From positions 62,001 to 126,000 of the forward strand of contig NZ_VHSF01000003.1 of assembly GCF_007050985.1 (NCBI RefSeq): 64,000 nt of DNA, written 5' to 3'. This document shows, one piece after another, positions 16,007 to 24,064 of this stretch. The position numbers and the translations under genes were made by a program. Position 1 is the stretch's first letter, and each line of letters begins with the position of its first letter. This stretch comes from Christiangramia sabulilitoris (lineage in GTDB: Bacteria; Bacteroidota; Bacteroidia; Flavobacteriales; Flavobacteriaceae). Under the pieces are notes generated by a model, which did not search any database, had not been told where the DNA came from, and was given only the letters and a program-made list of their open reading frames with translations.

Positions 16007-16762
16007 TACTTCAACTTCTTACTAAAAAGCCAAAACCAACATGGCCTCCACTCCCCTTTTGTCTATGACCTGGTTACAAAATGTTTCTATAACAAAAACG
16101 AGCATAAAGCATATAAGCTCATTAAAGATTATCGGAATAATCTTTTAGGCAACAAGAACAGAATTAGCGTTACCGATTTTGGCGCTGGGAGCCGGGTTTT
16201 TAGGTCGAACGAGAGACCGGTATTCTCCATTGCCAAAAATGCCGGGATCACTTTACACCGGGCGAAATTACTTTACAGGTTAACTAATTATCTTAAAGTG
16301 GATACCGCTTTAGAATTAGGCACTTCACTGGGAATTGCCTCTTCGGCCATCGCCGCTAAAAAGAACACCAAATTGATCACCATCGAAGGCTGCCCAAAAA
16401 CAGCAAAAATAGCCGGTCAGCAGTTTGAAAAATTTGATTTAAATAATATTGAGCTTCGCGTGAATAAATTTGACGCGGAAATGGATGCTCTGATTCAGGA
16501 GAACCAAAAGTTCGATCTGATTTATTTCGATGGAAATCATCAGAAGCAAGCCACTTTAGATTATTTCAACCAATTGCTCCCCACTGCTCATAACGATTCG
16601 GTTTTTATTTTTGATGACATCCACTGGTCTTCGGAAATGGAAGAAGCCTGGGAGGAAATCAAAAAACACCCTAAGGTTCAGGTGACCATAGATACTTTTC
16701 AATGGGGACTTGTATTTTTCAGAAAAGAACAGGTCAAACAACATTTCAACATCAGAGTTTAA
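15986..16762 (+). CDS. class I SAM-dependent methyltransferase (O-methyltransferase-like)
   Basis: The 258-residue protein has motif I as ALELGTSLGIASSAIAA near residues 108-124. The acidic TIEGCPKTA and the strand FDLIYFDGNH follow, which is the layout of small O-methyltransferases. The N-terminus HGLHSPFVYDLVT is shared with a conserved Bacteroidota group of unknown substrate. I chose the second of two duplicated start regions (ATG 15986) because the frame from the first ATG (15908) stops after 21 codons. It is expected to be cytosolic. No functional link to its neighbours is evident. Confidence 0.82.
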   Translation: MLFQLKSYFNFLLKSQNQHGLHSPFVYDLVTKCFYNKNEHKAYKLIKDYRNNLLGNKNRISVTDFGAGSRVFRSNERPVFSIAKNAGITLHRAKLLYRLTNYLKVDTALELGTSLGIASSAIAAKKNTKLITIEGCPKTAKIAGQQFEKFDLNNIELRVNKFDAEMDALIQENQKFDLIYFDGNHQKQATLDYFNQLLPTAHNDSVFIFDDIHWSSEMEEAWEEIKKHPKVQVTIDTFQWGLVFFRKEQVKQHFNIRV

Positions 16763-17030
16763 AGATCCCCCATTTAGAAATCACCCTACCAAATATTTGC
16801 TTTGAGTGAAAGCTAACTTAAATTTCAAGCTAATTACGCAAGGTATACTCTTGTAATTAAGAAGCAGAACGATAAATTCAGCTTAGATTCTTTAAGCTTC
16901 GACTTTTTTATATTTCTGGATACAGTCGAAGAAAAGTACAGGCAAAAAAATCAACATTTGAAATTATTAAATAGTTGATTTTGTAACAAAAAAACTAAAT
17001 TCCCGTCATACAGTTGAAAATTTATTCTGA

Positions 17031-17735
17031 ATGAGCAAAGTAATCGAGATTCGCGATATCACCAGGGATTTTCCTTTGGGACAGGAAGTAGTAAAAGTAT
17101 TAAAAGGTATAGATCTGGATATAGATCGCGGAGAGTATGTTGCTTTTATGGGACCTTCTGGTTCCGGAAAATCTACTTTGATGAACCTCCTCGGATGCCT
17201 GGATACGCCAACTTCAGGTTCCTATATCCTAAACGGGAAAGATGTAAGCAAGATGAGTGATGACGAACTGGCCGAGATCAGGAACAAGGAGATAGGTTTC
17301 GTTTTTCAGACATTTAACCTTTTACCCAGAACTACCGCCCTAGATAATGTAGCGCTACCCATGATCTACGCGGGCGCTTCAAAAAATGAGCGCAAGGAAA
17401 GAGCTGAAGAAGTTCTGAGAAGTGTAGGCCTGGGCGACAGAATGGACCATAAACCGAACCAGCTATCGGGTGGTCAGCGTCAAAGAGTAGCCGTAGGAAG
17501 AGCCCTGGTTAATAAACCTTCGATCATACTTGCCGATGAGCCCACCGGTAACCTGGATTCCAAAACATCCCTGGAAATTATGAACCTTTTCGATGATATT
17601 CATGCTGCCGGAAATACGGTTATCCTGGTAACTCACGAAGAAGATATCGCTGCCCATGCCCACAGGATCATCCGCTTAAAAGATGGAATGGTGGAAACCG
17701 ATGAAAGGAAAACTGTCGCAGTGAGTAGTGAGTAG
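17031..17735 (+). CDS. LolD/MacB-type ABC transporter ATP-binding protein
   Basis: The 234-residue protein is a complete ABC ATPase. Walker A is GPSGSGKST (about 41-49), the signature is LSGGQRQR (about 145) and Walker B is [11 protein letters not shown] (about 165-175). The Q-loop context QTFNLLPR is typical of the LolD/MacB/FtsE group, which works with FtsX-like permeases in lipoprotein sorting or efflux. No permease is adjacent. The last codons and the TAG stop lie inside a 7-bp tandem repeat (17719-17739), so the C-terminal tail (AVSSE) derives from repeat DNA. Confidence 0.88.
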   Translation: MSKVIEIRDITRDFPLGQEVVKVLKGIDLDIDRGEYVAFMGPSGSGKSTLMNLLGCLDTPTSGSYILNGKDVSKMSDDELAEIRNKEIGFVFQTFNLLPRTTALDNVALPMIYAGASKNERKERAEEVLRSVGLGDRMDHKPNQLSGGQRQRVAVGRALVNKPSIILADEPTGNLDSKTSLEIMNLFDDIHAAGNTVILVTHEEDIAAHAHRIIRLKDGMVETDERKTVAVSSE

Positions 17736-17739
17736 TGAG
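17719..17739. repeat. heptamer repeat spanning a stop codon
   Basis: Three units, CAGTGAG, TAGTGAG and TAGTGAG, cover the last codons and the TAG stop (17733-17735) of the LolD-like gene. It shares the 7-bp period of the other tracts in this window but not their sequence. Confidence 0.75.
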
Positions 17740-17988
17740 TAAAAGATTGAAAAATCTACTATAAGCTCCTAATGAATTTTCAGAAAATGTCAATCTGAGC
17801 GCAGTCGAAGATCTTAGAGGTACCACTTCAGATTATTAATGATATTTATTTTTTCGCTATGACCACGAAGCAATCTCAAATCTGCTTCTCTCGAACTCTG
17901 AACAGCGAACCATGTACACAAAACCTTAACTACAAACTTTTGAACTTTTGAGAATCTTTTTTATCTTGTATTAACTAAGTCATTTAAG
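17736..17988. other. intergenic region with REP-like fragment
   Basis: It contains a REP-like piece (GTCAATCTGAGCGCAGTCGAAGATCT type, 17789-17814) and three units with a GAAC core at 7-bp steps (GAACTCT, GAACAGC, GAACCAT, 17891-17911). No gene is visible before 17989. Confidence 0.6.
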
Positions 17989-18168
17989 ATGATCAAGCTT
18001 GACCAGGAAACCTGGATTTATCTTACCATTATTGCTGTTTTTCTGGCTTATTTTATCTGGAGCTCTAAAAGATCCAGCAATCTGAAAAAGCAACGCAAGA
18101 ACAGGAATTTCAGAAGAAGGTATTTGGAAAGAAAAAAAGAAAAGGAATCTGATTCTGTTCTAAAATAA
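17989..18168 (+). CDS. small single-pass membrane protein, basic C-terminus (59 aa)
   Basis: An ATG at 17989 opens a 59-codon frame. It has one strong hydrophobic helix (WIYLTIIAVFLAYFIW, residues 8-23) followed by a very basic region (KKQRKNRNFRRRYLERKKEKE). The layout, a short N-terminus, one membrane helix and a positively charged tail, fits a real inner-membrane microprotein better than chance. I do not recognise a family. It lies 79 bases before the cobalamin adenosyltransferase gene on the same strand and might be co-transcribed with it. Confidence 0.6.
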   Translation: MIKLDQETWIYLTIIAVFLAYFIWSSKRSSNLKKQRKNRNFRRRYLERKKEKESDSVLK

Positions 18169-18247
18169 TTTCCAATATTTTCAATTTCACCTAAAGCCTT
18201 TTGTGGGCGTGCTATTCTTTGTAACTTTAAGCTTCTAAAAAAATAGC

Positions 18248-18820
18248 ATGAAAATTTACACCAAAACAGGTGATAAAGGAACAACTTCCTTATTTGGAGG
18301 AACCCGTGTTCCAAAACACCATATAAGAATTGAAAGTTACGGTACCGTAGATGAACTCAACTCCCATATAGGTCTTTTACGAGATCAGGACACAGATAAA
18401 GAAACGAAAGCATTGCTGGAAGAGATCCAGGACCGGCTTTTTACCATAGGATCTATCCTGGCCACAGAACCCTCTAAAGAGAAACTTAAGAATGGGCAGG
18501 ATCGTTTAAATATTCCCAAATTAACCAATGAGGATATCGAAAAGCTGGAGAAGGCCATGGATAGGATGAATGAAAATCTACCCACGATGACTCACTTTAT
18601 CCTTCCCGGAGGTCACCAAAGCGTGTCATTCTGTCACATCGCCCGATGTGTATGCCGTCGTGCCGAAAGACTTTCCAGTGCTTTATATGACATTGAGGCT
18701 TTTGATGACAAGGTTCTTATCTTCCTTAACCGACTTTCAGACTATCTGTTCGTGCTGGCACGGATGTTGTCTAAACAATTGAAAGCTGAAGAAATTCAAT
18801 GGATTCCGCAAAGATCCTGA
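18248..18820 (+). CDS. PduO-type cob(I)alamin adenosyltransferase
   Basis: The 190-residue protein starts MKIYTKTGDKGTTSLFGG, the ATP-binding N-terminal signature of the PduO/MMAB family. It also has the conserved helical blocks DELNSHIGLLRD and CRRAERLSSAL that bind cobalamin and triphosphate. It converts cob(I)alamin to adenosylcobalamin, the cofactor of mutases such as IcmF (58906-62358) and of the methylmalonyl-CoA mutase that MeaB (30303-31379) serves. The length is normal for a single-domain PduO enzyme. The start is fixed by alignment of the N-terminal motif. Confidence 0.94.
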   Translation: MKIYTKTGDKGTTSLFGGTRVPKHHIRIESYGTVDELNSHIGLLRDQDTDKETKALLEEIQDRLFTIGSILATEPSKEKLKNGQDRLNIPKLTNEDIEKLEKAMDRMNENLPTMTHFILPGGHQSVSFCHIARCVCRRAERLSSALYDIEAFDDKVLIFLNRLSDYLFVLARMLSKQLKAEEIQWIPQRS

Positions 18821-18918
18821 ATACTTCCAGATCATTAAAATTTTTATTGCGAATAATGCAAAGAATTTGATGAATTATTATGTTCTTTATATTATTGTAT
18901 AAATAATAGATTTTTTTC

Positions 18919-18948
18919 TTGGCTATTAAGTCAAAAAATTTATTTTTG
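18919..18948 (+). promoter_or_regulatory. Bacteroidota-type promoter of the DUF2795 gene
   Basis: TTG at 18919-18921, 19 bases, then TATTTTTG at 18941-18948 is an exact fit to the phylum consensus. The -7 box ends 25 bases before the ATG at 18974. Confidence 0.7.
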
Positions 18949-18973
18949 CCAAAATTTAAAACCCGATTAATCA

Positions 18974-19195
18974 ATGTATTGGACTTTAGAATTAGCATCC
19001 TATTTAAGTGATGCCCCCTGGCCGGCCACAAAAGACGAGTTAATAGACTACGCAATTAGAACCGGAGCACCGCTGGAGGTTGTAGAAAATCTTCAGGCCA
19101 TTGAAGATGAGGGTGACTCTTATGATTCTATCGAGGAGATCTGGCCAGATTATCCAACCGATGAAGACTACCTCTGGAATGAGGATGAATATTAA
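18974..19195 (+). CDS. DUF2795 domain-containing protein (73 aa)
   Basis: The product begins MYWTLELASYLSDAPWPATKDELIDYAIRTG, the DUF2795 pattern in which a short helical domain contains the conserved AxWPATKxELIDYA stretch. The C-terminal third is strongly acidic (DSYDSIEEIWPDYPTDED). No catalytic motif is present, and the role of the family is not known to me. The gene has its own promoter and is followed by a hairpin terminator, so it is probably monocistronic. Its position directly before secA is common but not explained. Confidence 0.85.
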   Translation: MYWTLELASYLSDAPWPATKDELIDYAIRTGAPLEVVENLQAIEDEGDSYDSIEEIWPDYPTDEDYLWNEDEY

Positions 19196-19218
19196 ATAAC
19201 AACAGCAAAAAATAGGGA

Positions 19219-19246
19219 AAAGTCTCATTCATGAGGCTTTTTTTTT
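19219..19246 (+). terminator. rho-independent terminator after the DUF2795 gene
   Basis: AAGTCTC and GAGGCTT form a stem around a short ATTCAT loop (one G-T pair), followed by nine T residues. It lies 23 bases after the stop codon. Confidence 0.75.
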
Positions 19247-19249
19247 GCT

Positions 19250-19257
19250 TAAATTTG
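19250..19257 (+). promoter_or_regulatory. -7 box TAAATTTG upstream of secA
   Basis: A perfect TAnnTTTG box lies 25 bases before the secA ATG, directly after the preceding terminator. No clear TTG is found at 19-21 bases upstream, because that region is occupied by the terminator hairpin. Confidence 0.4.
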
Positions 19258-19282
19258 AACCCCGTTAAACAAAAAAACCAAT

Positions 19283-22200
19283 ATGAGTTTTTTAAATTCT
19301 GTATTAAAAGCTTTCGTAGGCGATAAGTCTAAGAAAGACGTCAAAGAAATACAACCCATAGTAAATAAAATAAAAGCTCTTGAATCTGAATTTGAGGCCC
19401 TCAGCCTTGATGAACTTAGAGCTAAGACCACTGAATTTAAATCTAAGATCACCGAAGCTACCAAAGAGGTTAAGGATAAGATCGAATCTTTAAATACAGA
19501 GGCAGATGAGACTGATGATATCACCAGAAAGGAAGATATCTATGCTGAAATAGATGCTCTTAAAGATAAATCTTACGAGATTTCTGAAGCGGTCCTTAAC
19601 GAGATCTTACCCGAGGCATTTGCCACGGTTAAAGAAACGGCGAAGCGTTTTGTACATAACACTGAACTTAAAGTAAAGGCTTCTGCCTTTGATCGCGAAA
19701 TTTCCGCAGAAAAAGAATATGTTACTCTGGATGGTGATCACGCCATTTGGAGCAATTCATGGGATGCTGCCGGTAAACCGGTAACCTGGGACATGATACA
19801 TTATGATGTTCAGCTTATTGGTGGTGTGGCCATGCACCAGGGAAAGATTGCCGAGATGCAAACCGGGGAAGGTAAAACCCTGGTGGCCACTTTACCTATG
19901 TACCTTAATGCCCTTACCGGAAACGGGGTGCACCTGGTTACGGTAAACGATTACCTGGCTAAAAGGGATAGTGCCTGGATGGCTCCTATCTTCCAGTTTC
20001 ACGGGTTAAGCGTGGATTGTATAGATTATCACCGCCCTAATTCTGCTGCCCGTAGAAAGGCTTATAACGCAGATATTACCTACGGAACCAATAACGAATT
20101 CGGATTTGACTACCTGAGGGATAATATGTCTCATTCGCCTGATGATCTTGTACAGAGACCACATAATTACGCGATCGTGGATGAGGTGGATTCGGTTTTG
20201 ATCGATGACGCCCGTACGCCGCTGATCATCTCGGGACCTGTTCCTAAAGGAGATACCCACGAATTCATGGAGCTCAAACCAGCAATTGCGAATATCGTTG
20301 AGGCACAGCGTAAATACCTGGTTAAGGTCCTTGCCGATGCAAAGAGACTTATTAAGGAAGGTGATACCAAGGAAGGTGGATTTCAGTTATTGAGAGTTTA
20401 CCGTGGATTACCAAAGAATAAAGCCCTTATTAAATTCTTAAGTGAAGAAGGTGTTAAGCAGTTATTGCAGAAGACCGAGAATCACTACATGCAGGACAAC
20501 AACCGCGAAATGCCTAAGGTTGATGCCGAATTGTACTTTACCATTGAAGAAAAGAACAACCAGATAGACCTTACCGATAAAGGGATTGAATTCCTTTCAG
20601 GGAAAGATGATCCGGATTTCTTTGTAATGCCCGAGATTGGAATGGAAATTTCCAAAATCGAGAATGAAGGACTTCCACCGGAAGAAGAAGCGGAAAAGAA
20701 AGAAGAACTTTTCAGAGAATATAGCGTTAAGAGTGAGCGTATTCACACCTTGAGACAACTGCTTAAATCTTATACCCTTTTCGAAAAAGACACCGAGTAT
20801 GTGGTCATGGACAATAAGGTTAAGATCGTTGATGAGCAGACCGGTCGTATCATGGAAGGGCGTCGTTATAGTGACGGATTACACCAGGCGATCGAAGCGA
20901 AAGAGAACGTGAAGATCGAGGATGCCACGCAAACCTTTGCTACGGTAACCCTTCAGAACTACTTTAGAATGTACCGGAAATTATCTGGTATGACGGGTAC
21001 TGCGGTTACCGAAGCCGGTGAATTCTGGGAGATCTATAAGCTGGATGTGGTGGAAATTCCTACCAACAGGCCTATCGCCAGGCATGATAAAGAAGACCTG
21101 GTATATAAGACCAAACGTGAAAAATATAATGCAGTTATAGACCATGTATCAGACCTTTCCGGTAAGGGAAGACCGGTGCTAATTGGTACAACTTCAGTAG
21201 AGATCTCAGAATTACTGAGTCGTATGCTGAAACTTAGAAATGTACCTCATAATGTTCTTAACGCGAAAATGCATAAGAAAGAGGCTGATATCGTTGCTGA
21301 AGCCGGTAAATCGGGGATCGTGACCATCGCTACCAACATGGCGGGTCGTGGTACCGATATTAAGCTGAGCAAGGAAGTTAAGGATGCCGGAGGTCTCGCC
21401 ATTGTAGGTACAGAGCGCCATGACTCCAGACGAGTGGACAGGCAGTTAAGAGGTCGTGCTGGTCGTCAGGGAGATCCGGGAAGCTCACAGTTCTATGTTT
21501 CCCTTGAAGATAACCTGATGCGATTATTCGGTTCAGAAAGGATCGCCAAGCTGATGGACCGTATGGGTCTGGAAGAAGGTGAAGTAATTCAGCATTCCAT
21601 GATCTCGAAATCTATCGAAAGGGCACAGAAGAAAGTTGAGGAAAATAACTTTGGAGTTCGTAAGAGATTGCTGGAATATGATGATGTAATGAACGCCCAG
21701 CGTGAAGTGATCTACAAACGTAGATACCATGCCCTCTTTGGAGAAAGACTTAAAGTAGATCTGGCGAATATGATCTTTGATATTTCTGAAGCTATCGCGG
21801 AAACCAATAAAGCGGCAGAAGACTTTAAGAATTTTGAATTCGAACTGATCAGGAATTTCTCCATGAGTTCTCCGGTTACCGAAGAAGAATTCAAGAAAAT
21901 GAATGTGCAGAAGCTGGCGGGCGAAGTTTATAAAACTGCTTATAAGCATTACGACGAAAAGATGTCGCATAATGCCGAACGCGCTTTCCCGGTGATCAAG
22001 CAGGTTCATGAAGATGAGAGAAACAACTTTGAAAGGATCTCGGTACCATTTACTGATGGCACGAAAACCCTGCAGGTAGTTACCAATCTTCAGAAAGCTT
22101 ATGAAACTGAAGGAAAACAACTGATCAAGGATTTCGAAAAGAATATTACCCTTGCCATAATTGATGATGCCTGGAAAACGCATCTTCGAAAAATGGATGA

Positions 22201-22639
22201 GTTGAAGCAAAGTGTTCAGCTGGCGGTGCATGAGCAGAAAGATCCGTTATTGATCTATAAGTTCGAGGCTTTTGAATTATTCAAGGCCATGCTGGATAAT
22301 GTGAATAGAGACGTGATGTCTTTCCTTTTCAAAGGAGAAATACCTTCCAGTGGAGCACCAAATATTCACGAAGCCCGGCAGACGAGACAGAAAGAAAAAG
22401 TTGAAACCAAGAAAGAGGACATTCCTAACCTGGATGAGCGTGCGGCACAGAGCAGAGCTGCCGGCAATACGCAACGTCAACCAGAAATCACGGAAACTAT
22501 AGTGAGAGATCGTCCTAAAATTGGCCGTAACGATAAGGTTACGATCAAGCATGTGATGAGTGGTGAAAATAAGACCATGAAATTCAAACAGGCGATTCCG
22601 TTGCTGGATAAAGGTGAATGGGTGCTGGTAGATGAATAG
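19283..22639 (+). CDS. secA: preprotein translocase ATPase SecA
   Basis: This is the motor that drives unfolded preproteins through SecYEG. The 1118-residue chain has Walker A MQTGEGKT near residue 192, the DEVDSVLIDDARTPLIISG block near 298, and the NBD2 helicase block with TNMAGRGTDI and RQLRGRAGRQGDPGSS near 690-735. It is about 200 residues longer than the 901-residue E. coli protein, mainly through an insertion between about 330 and 480 in the preprotein-binding region. The C-terminus ends KGEWVLVDE and lacks the Cys-rich zinc motif that binds SecB in Proteobacteria. A strong terminator follows. Confidence 0.97.
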   Translation: MSFLNSVLKAFVGDKSKKDVKEIQPIVNKIKALESEFEALSLDELRAKTTEFKSKITEATKEVKDKIESLNTEADETDDITRKEDIYAEIDALKDKSYEISEAVLNEILPEAFATVKETAKRFVHNTELKVKASAFDREISAEKEYVTLDGDHAIWSNSWDAAGKPVTWDMIHYDVQLIGGVAMHQGKIAEMQTGEGKTLVATLPMYLNALTGNGVHLVTVNDYLAKRDSAWMAPIFQFHGLSVDCIDYHRPNSAARRKAYNADITYGTNNEFGFDYLRDNMSHSPDDLVQRPHNYAIVDEVDSVLIDDARTPLIISGPVPKGDTHEFMELKPAIANIVEAQRKYLVKVLADAKRLIKEGDTKEGGFQLLRVYRGLPKNKALIKFLSEEGVKQLLQKTENHYMQDNNREMPKVDAELYFTIEEKNNQIDLTDKGIEFLSGKDDPDFFVMPEIGMEISKIENEGLPPEEEAEKKEELFREYSVKSERIHTLRQLLKSYTLFEKDTEYVVMDNKVKIVDEQTGRIMEGRRYSDGLHQAIEAKENVKIEDATQTFATVTLQNYFRMYRKLSGMTGTAVTEAGEFWEIYKLDVVEIPTNRPIARHDKEDLVYKTKREKYNAVIDHVSDLSGKGRPVLIGTTSVEISELLSRMLKLRNVPHNVLNAKMHKKEADIVAEAGKSGIVTIATNMAGRGTDIKLSKEVKDAGGLAIVGTERHDSRRVDRQLRGRAGRQGDPGSSQFYVSLEDNLMRLFGSERIAKLMDRMGLEEGEVIQHSMISKSIERAQKKVEENNFGVRKRLLEYDDVMNAQREVIYKRRYHALFGERLKVDLANMIFDISEAIAETNKAAEDFKNFEFELIRNFSMSSPVTEEEFKKMNVQKLAGEVYKTAYKHYDEKMSHNAERAFPVIKQVHEDERNNFERISVPFTDGTKTLQVVTNLQKAYETEGKQLIKDFEKNITLAIIDDAWKTHLRKMDELKQSVQLAVHEQKDPLLIYKFEAFELFKAMLDNVNRDVMSFLFKGEIPSSGAPNIHEARQTRQKEKVETKKEDIPNLDERAAQSRAAGNTQRQPEITETIVRDRPKIGRNDKVTIKHVMSGENKTMKFKQAIPLLDKGEWVLVDE

Positions 22640-22660
22640 ACCTTAATCGTTAGATTAATT

Positions 22661-22692
22661 AAAAATCCTGAAGTAGATTGCTTCAGGATTTT
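22661..22692 (+). terminator. rho-independent terminator of secA
   Basis: AAAATCCTGAAG and CTTCAGGATTTT form a perfect 12-bp stem with a 7-base loop, followed by a T-rich run. It starts 22 bases after the secA stop codon. Confidence 0.85.
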
Positions 22693-22968
22693 TTGTTTTA
22701 TACGTCCTGCTGTTCTGAAGTATCGGGAGTTTCAGCATCTATATGGAAAATTAAGACCCTAAAACAAGTTCAGGGTGACGCTTCTTCTCAAATTTCCACT
22801 TGGTCCTGCTGTCCCGAAGCATCGGGAGTTTCAGCGTCTTTTAATATGATCTAGGAATATTCCTGACACTTCGGGACAAAGTGACGTCAGCTAGCTATAT
22901 AGGTCTTATTGAATTAAACGACTTGTCATTTCGAGCGAAGGGAGAAATCTCATCTCACCCCGAGCATA
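22693..22968. repeat. intergenic cluster of REP-like hairpin elements
   Basis: No gene is visible. Two elements of the class GTCCTGCTG..CAGC(A/G)TCT lie at 22704-22740 and 22803-22839, the second with a TCCCGA/TCGGGA inner stem. A GACCC..GGGTGACG element is at 22753-22780 and a GTCATTTCGAGCG..GAAATCTC element at 22924-22951. The same families occur in the 12.5-13.3 kb region, so these are dispersed genomic repeats between the convergent genes secA and the 23-kb sigma operon. Confidence 0.8.
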
Positions 22969-23355
22969 TTATAAACGGTACTCCCTATCCAAAAACCTTT
23001 TGAGAAAAGGCACCTCCAGGAAGAATAAAGCAATAAAAGCGATTGCATATTGCATGGTCCTGGAAAGATCAATCTTTGGAAAATCAGGGAAATGCAGGAT
23101 CTCAAGACTCAACATGCCGCTGAATGAGATTCCTGAATAAAGAGATAATAGTCCGCTAAAAATAATAATACTGAATGCAGCAACACTCCACCAACCCCGC
23201 GCAGAGATAAGTGGTTTATAAGGCTGAATTTCTGCCCCACGGGCCTCGACTGTTTTCATAATACGATCCCTGAAATTCACAGAGGGTTTTTCAACTCCGG
23301 CCTCATCCAGCAAATTCTTCATCAATCTGTCTTCCCTGTTAAATTGCTTTTTCAT
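22969..23355 (-). CDS. two-helix membrane protein, probable anti-sigma partner of the adjacent ECF factor
   Basis: The 128-residue protein has a charged N-terminus (NREDRLMKNLLDEAG..) and two membrane helices (about 53-72 and 101-118). Its start overlaps the sigma gene by 17 bases, so the two are translated together. The known pattern of ECF sigma genes followed by a membrane protein with a cytosolic N-terminal domain makes an anti-sigma role likely. No ZAS zinc motif (HxxxCxxC) is present, so the family assignment is inference from context. Confidence 0.6.
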   Translation of the reverse strand: MKKQFNREDRLMKNLLDEAGVEKPSVNFRDRIMKTVEARGAEIQPYKPLISARGWWSVAAFSIIIFSGLLSLYSGISFSGMLSLEILHFPDFPKIDLSRTMQYAIAFIALFFLEVPFLKRFLDREYRL

Positions 23356-23926
23356 TTCTTATTGATATTTCGGGTTGTATATAGGTTTCTAATAAGGAAA
23401 ATAACTTCTTTCTGCTACGATACAGTTTTATTTTAATATTGTCTTCTGTAAGATCGGTAATTTGAGAGATCCCTTTGACAGATTGTTCATCAAAATAAAA
23501 TAAAGTGATGATGGCGGCATCCTCTGCCGGCAATTTAGCTATGCATTTTTTAACTGTTTCACTCCTCTCCTTACTAAGCATAAATTCCAGCCCATTCTCA
23601 ATATCAGCCAACCTGTCCTCTGTGATCTCATCAATGATCTCGATGGTCTTATGCCGGGAATTCTTCTTTATCTGGTCAAGGCTTTTGTGATATACGATTC
23701 GGTATAACCAGGTCGAAAATTTCGACTCTCCCCTAAAGCTGCCTAAGGAGTCAAAAGCCTTGATAAAACTATCCTGGGCAATTTCTTCAGCCTCTTCTCT
23801 AACCTTTATAATTCTGATGGCAATCGTAAACACATAATTCTGATAGCGATCAACCAGCTCCCCAAAGGCATTTGTATCGCCATTAAGGATTAAATCTATC
23901 AATTCCTGGTCGGTTTTTTTGATCAT
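23339..23926 (-). CDS. ECF-type RNA polymerase sigma factor
   Basis: The 195-residue product has sigma region 2 (LVDRYQNYVFTIAIRII.. EEIAQDSFIKAFDSLGSF..STWLYRIVYHKSLD). It also has region 4 with the helix-turn-helix VKGISQITDLTEDNIKIKLYRSRKKL. A longer frame opens at a TTG at 23944, but that would lie upstream of the recognised -10 element. The ATG at 23924-23926 (MIKKTDQEL) matches the usual family start and leaves an almost leaderless mRNA. The gene is preceded by a TGTAAC-N17-CGTC promoter, probably its own, mirrored on the other strand. Confidence 0.9.
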   Translation of the reverse strand: MIKKTDQELIDLILNGDTNAFGELVDRYQNYVFTIAIRIIKVREEAEEIAQDSFIKAFDSLGSFRGESKFSTWLYRIVYHKSLDQIKKNSRHKTIEIIDEITEDRLADIENGLEFMLSKERSETVKKCIAKLPAEDAAIITLFYFDEQSVKGISQITDLTEDNIKIKLYRSRKKLFSLLETYIQPEISIRNEKAI

Positions 23927-23936
23927 TATTAAATAT

Positions 23937-23963
23937 GACGACAATATTTCACTTTCAGTTACA
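23937..23963 (-). promoter_or_regulatory. ECF-type promoter of the sigma factor gene
   Basis: On the minus strand TGTAAC (23958-23963), 17 bases and CGTC (23937-23940) match the general form of ECF promoters (-35 with an AAC core, -10 with CGTC). The -10 ends only 10 bases before the ATG, so the transcript would have almost no leader. Confidence 0.65.
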
Positions 23964-23992
23964 AAAGTTTAAAAAATAAATTTACATTTTTT

Positions 23993-24019
23993 TGTAACCG
24001 GACTTTCAATCTTGGCGTC
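23993..24019 (+). promoter_or_regulatory. mirror-image ECF-type promoter for the DUF6249 gene
   Basis: TGTAAC (23993-23998), 17 bases and CGTC (24016-24019) repeat on the plus strand the exact elements and spacing of the sigma gene promoter. The two -35 elements lie in a 9-bp perfect inverted repeat (GTTACAAAA/TTTTGTAAC, 23958-23998). This makes the membrane protein gene at 24065 the best candidate target of this sigma factor. Confidence 0.65.
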
Positions 24020-24064
24020 CTAATAGAAAACGAACATTATTTTCACAATTAAAAATCAAAATTT

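Noticed and set aside
18169-18247. Cobalamin riboswitch before the adenosyltransferase gene, or before icmF and meaB
   Set aside because: The leaders are shorter than about 150 bases, and I see no B12-box-like sequence.
21533-22231. 232-codon frame antisense to secA
   Set aside because: It lies entirely within the helical-scaffold part of SecA and shows no domain. It is explained by codon bias on the opposite strand.
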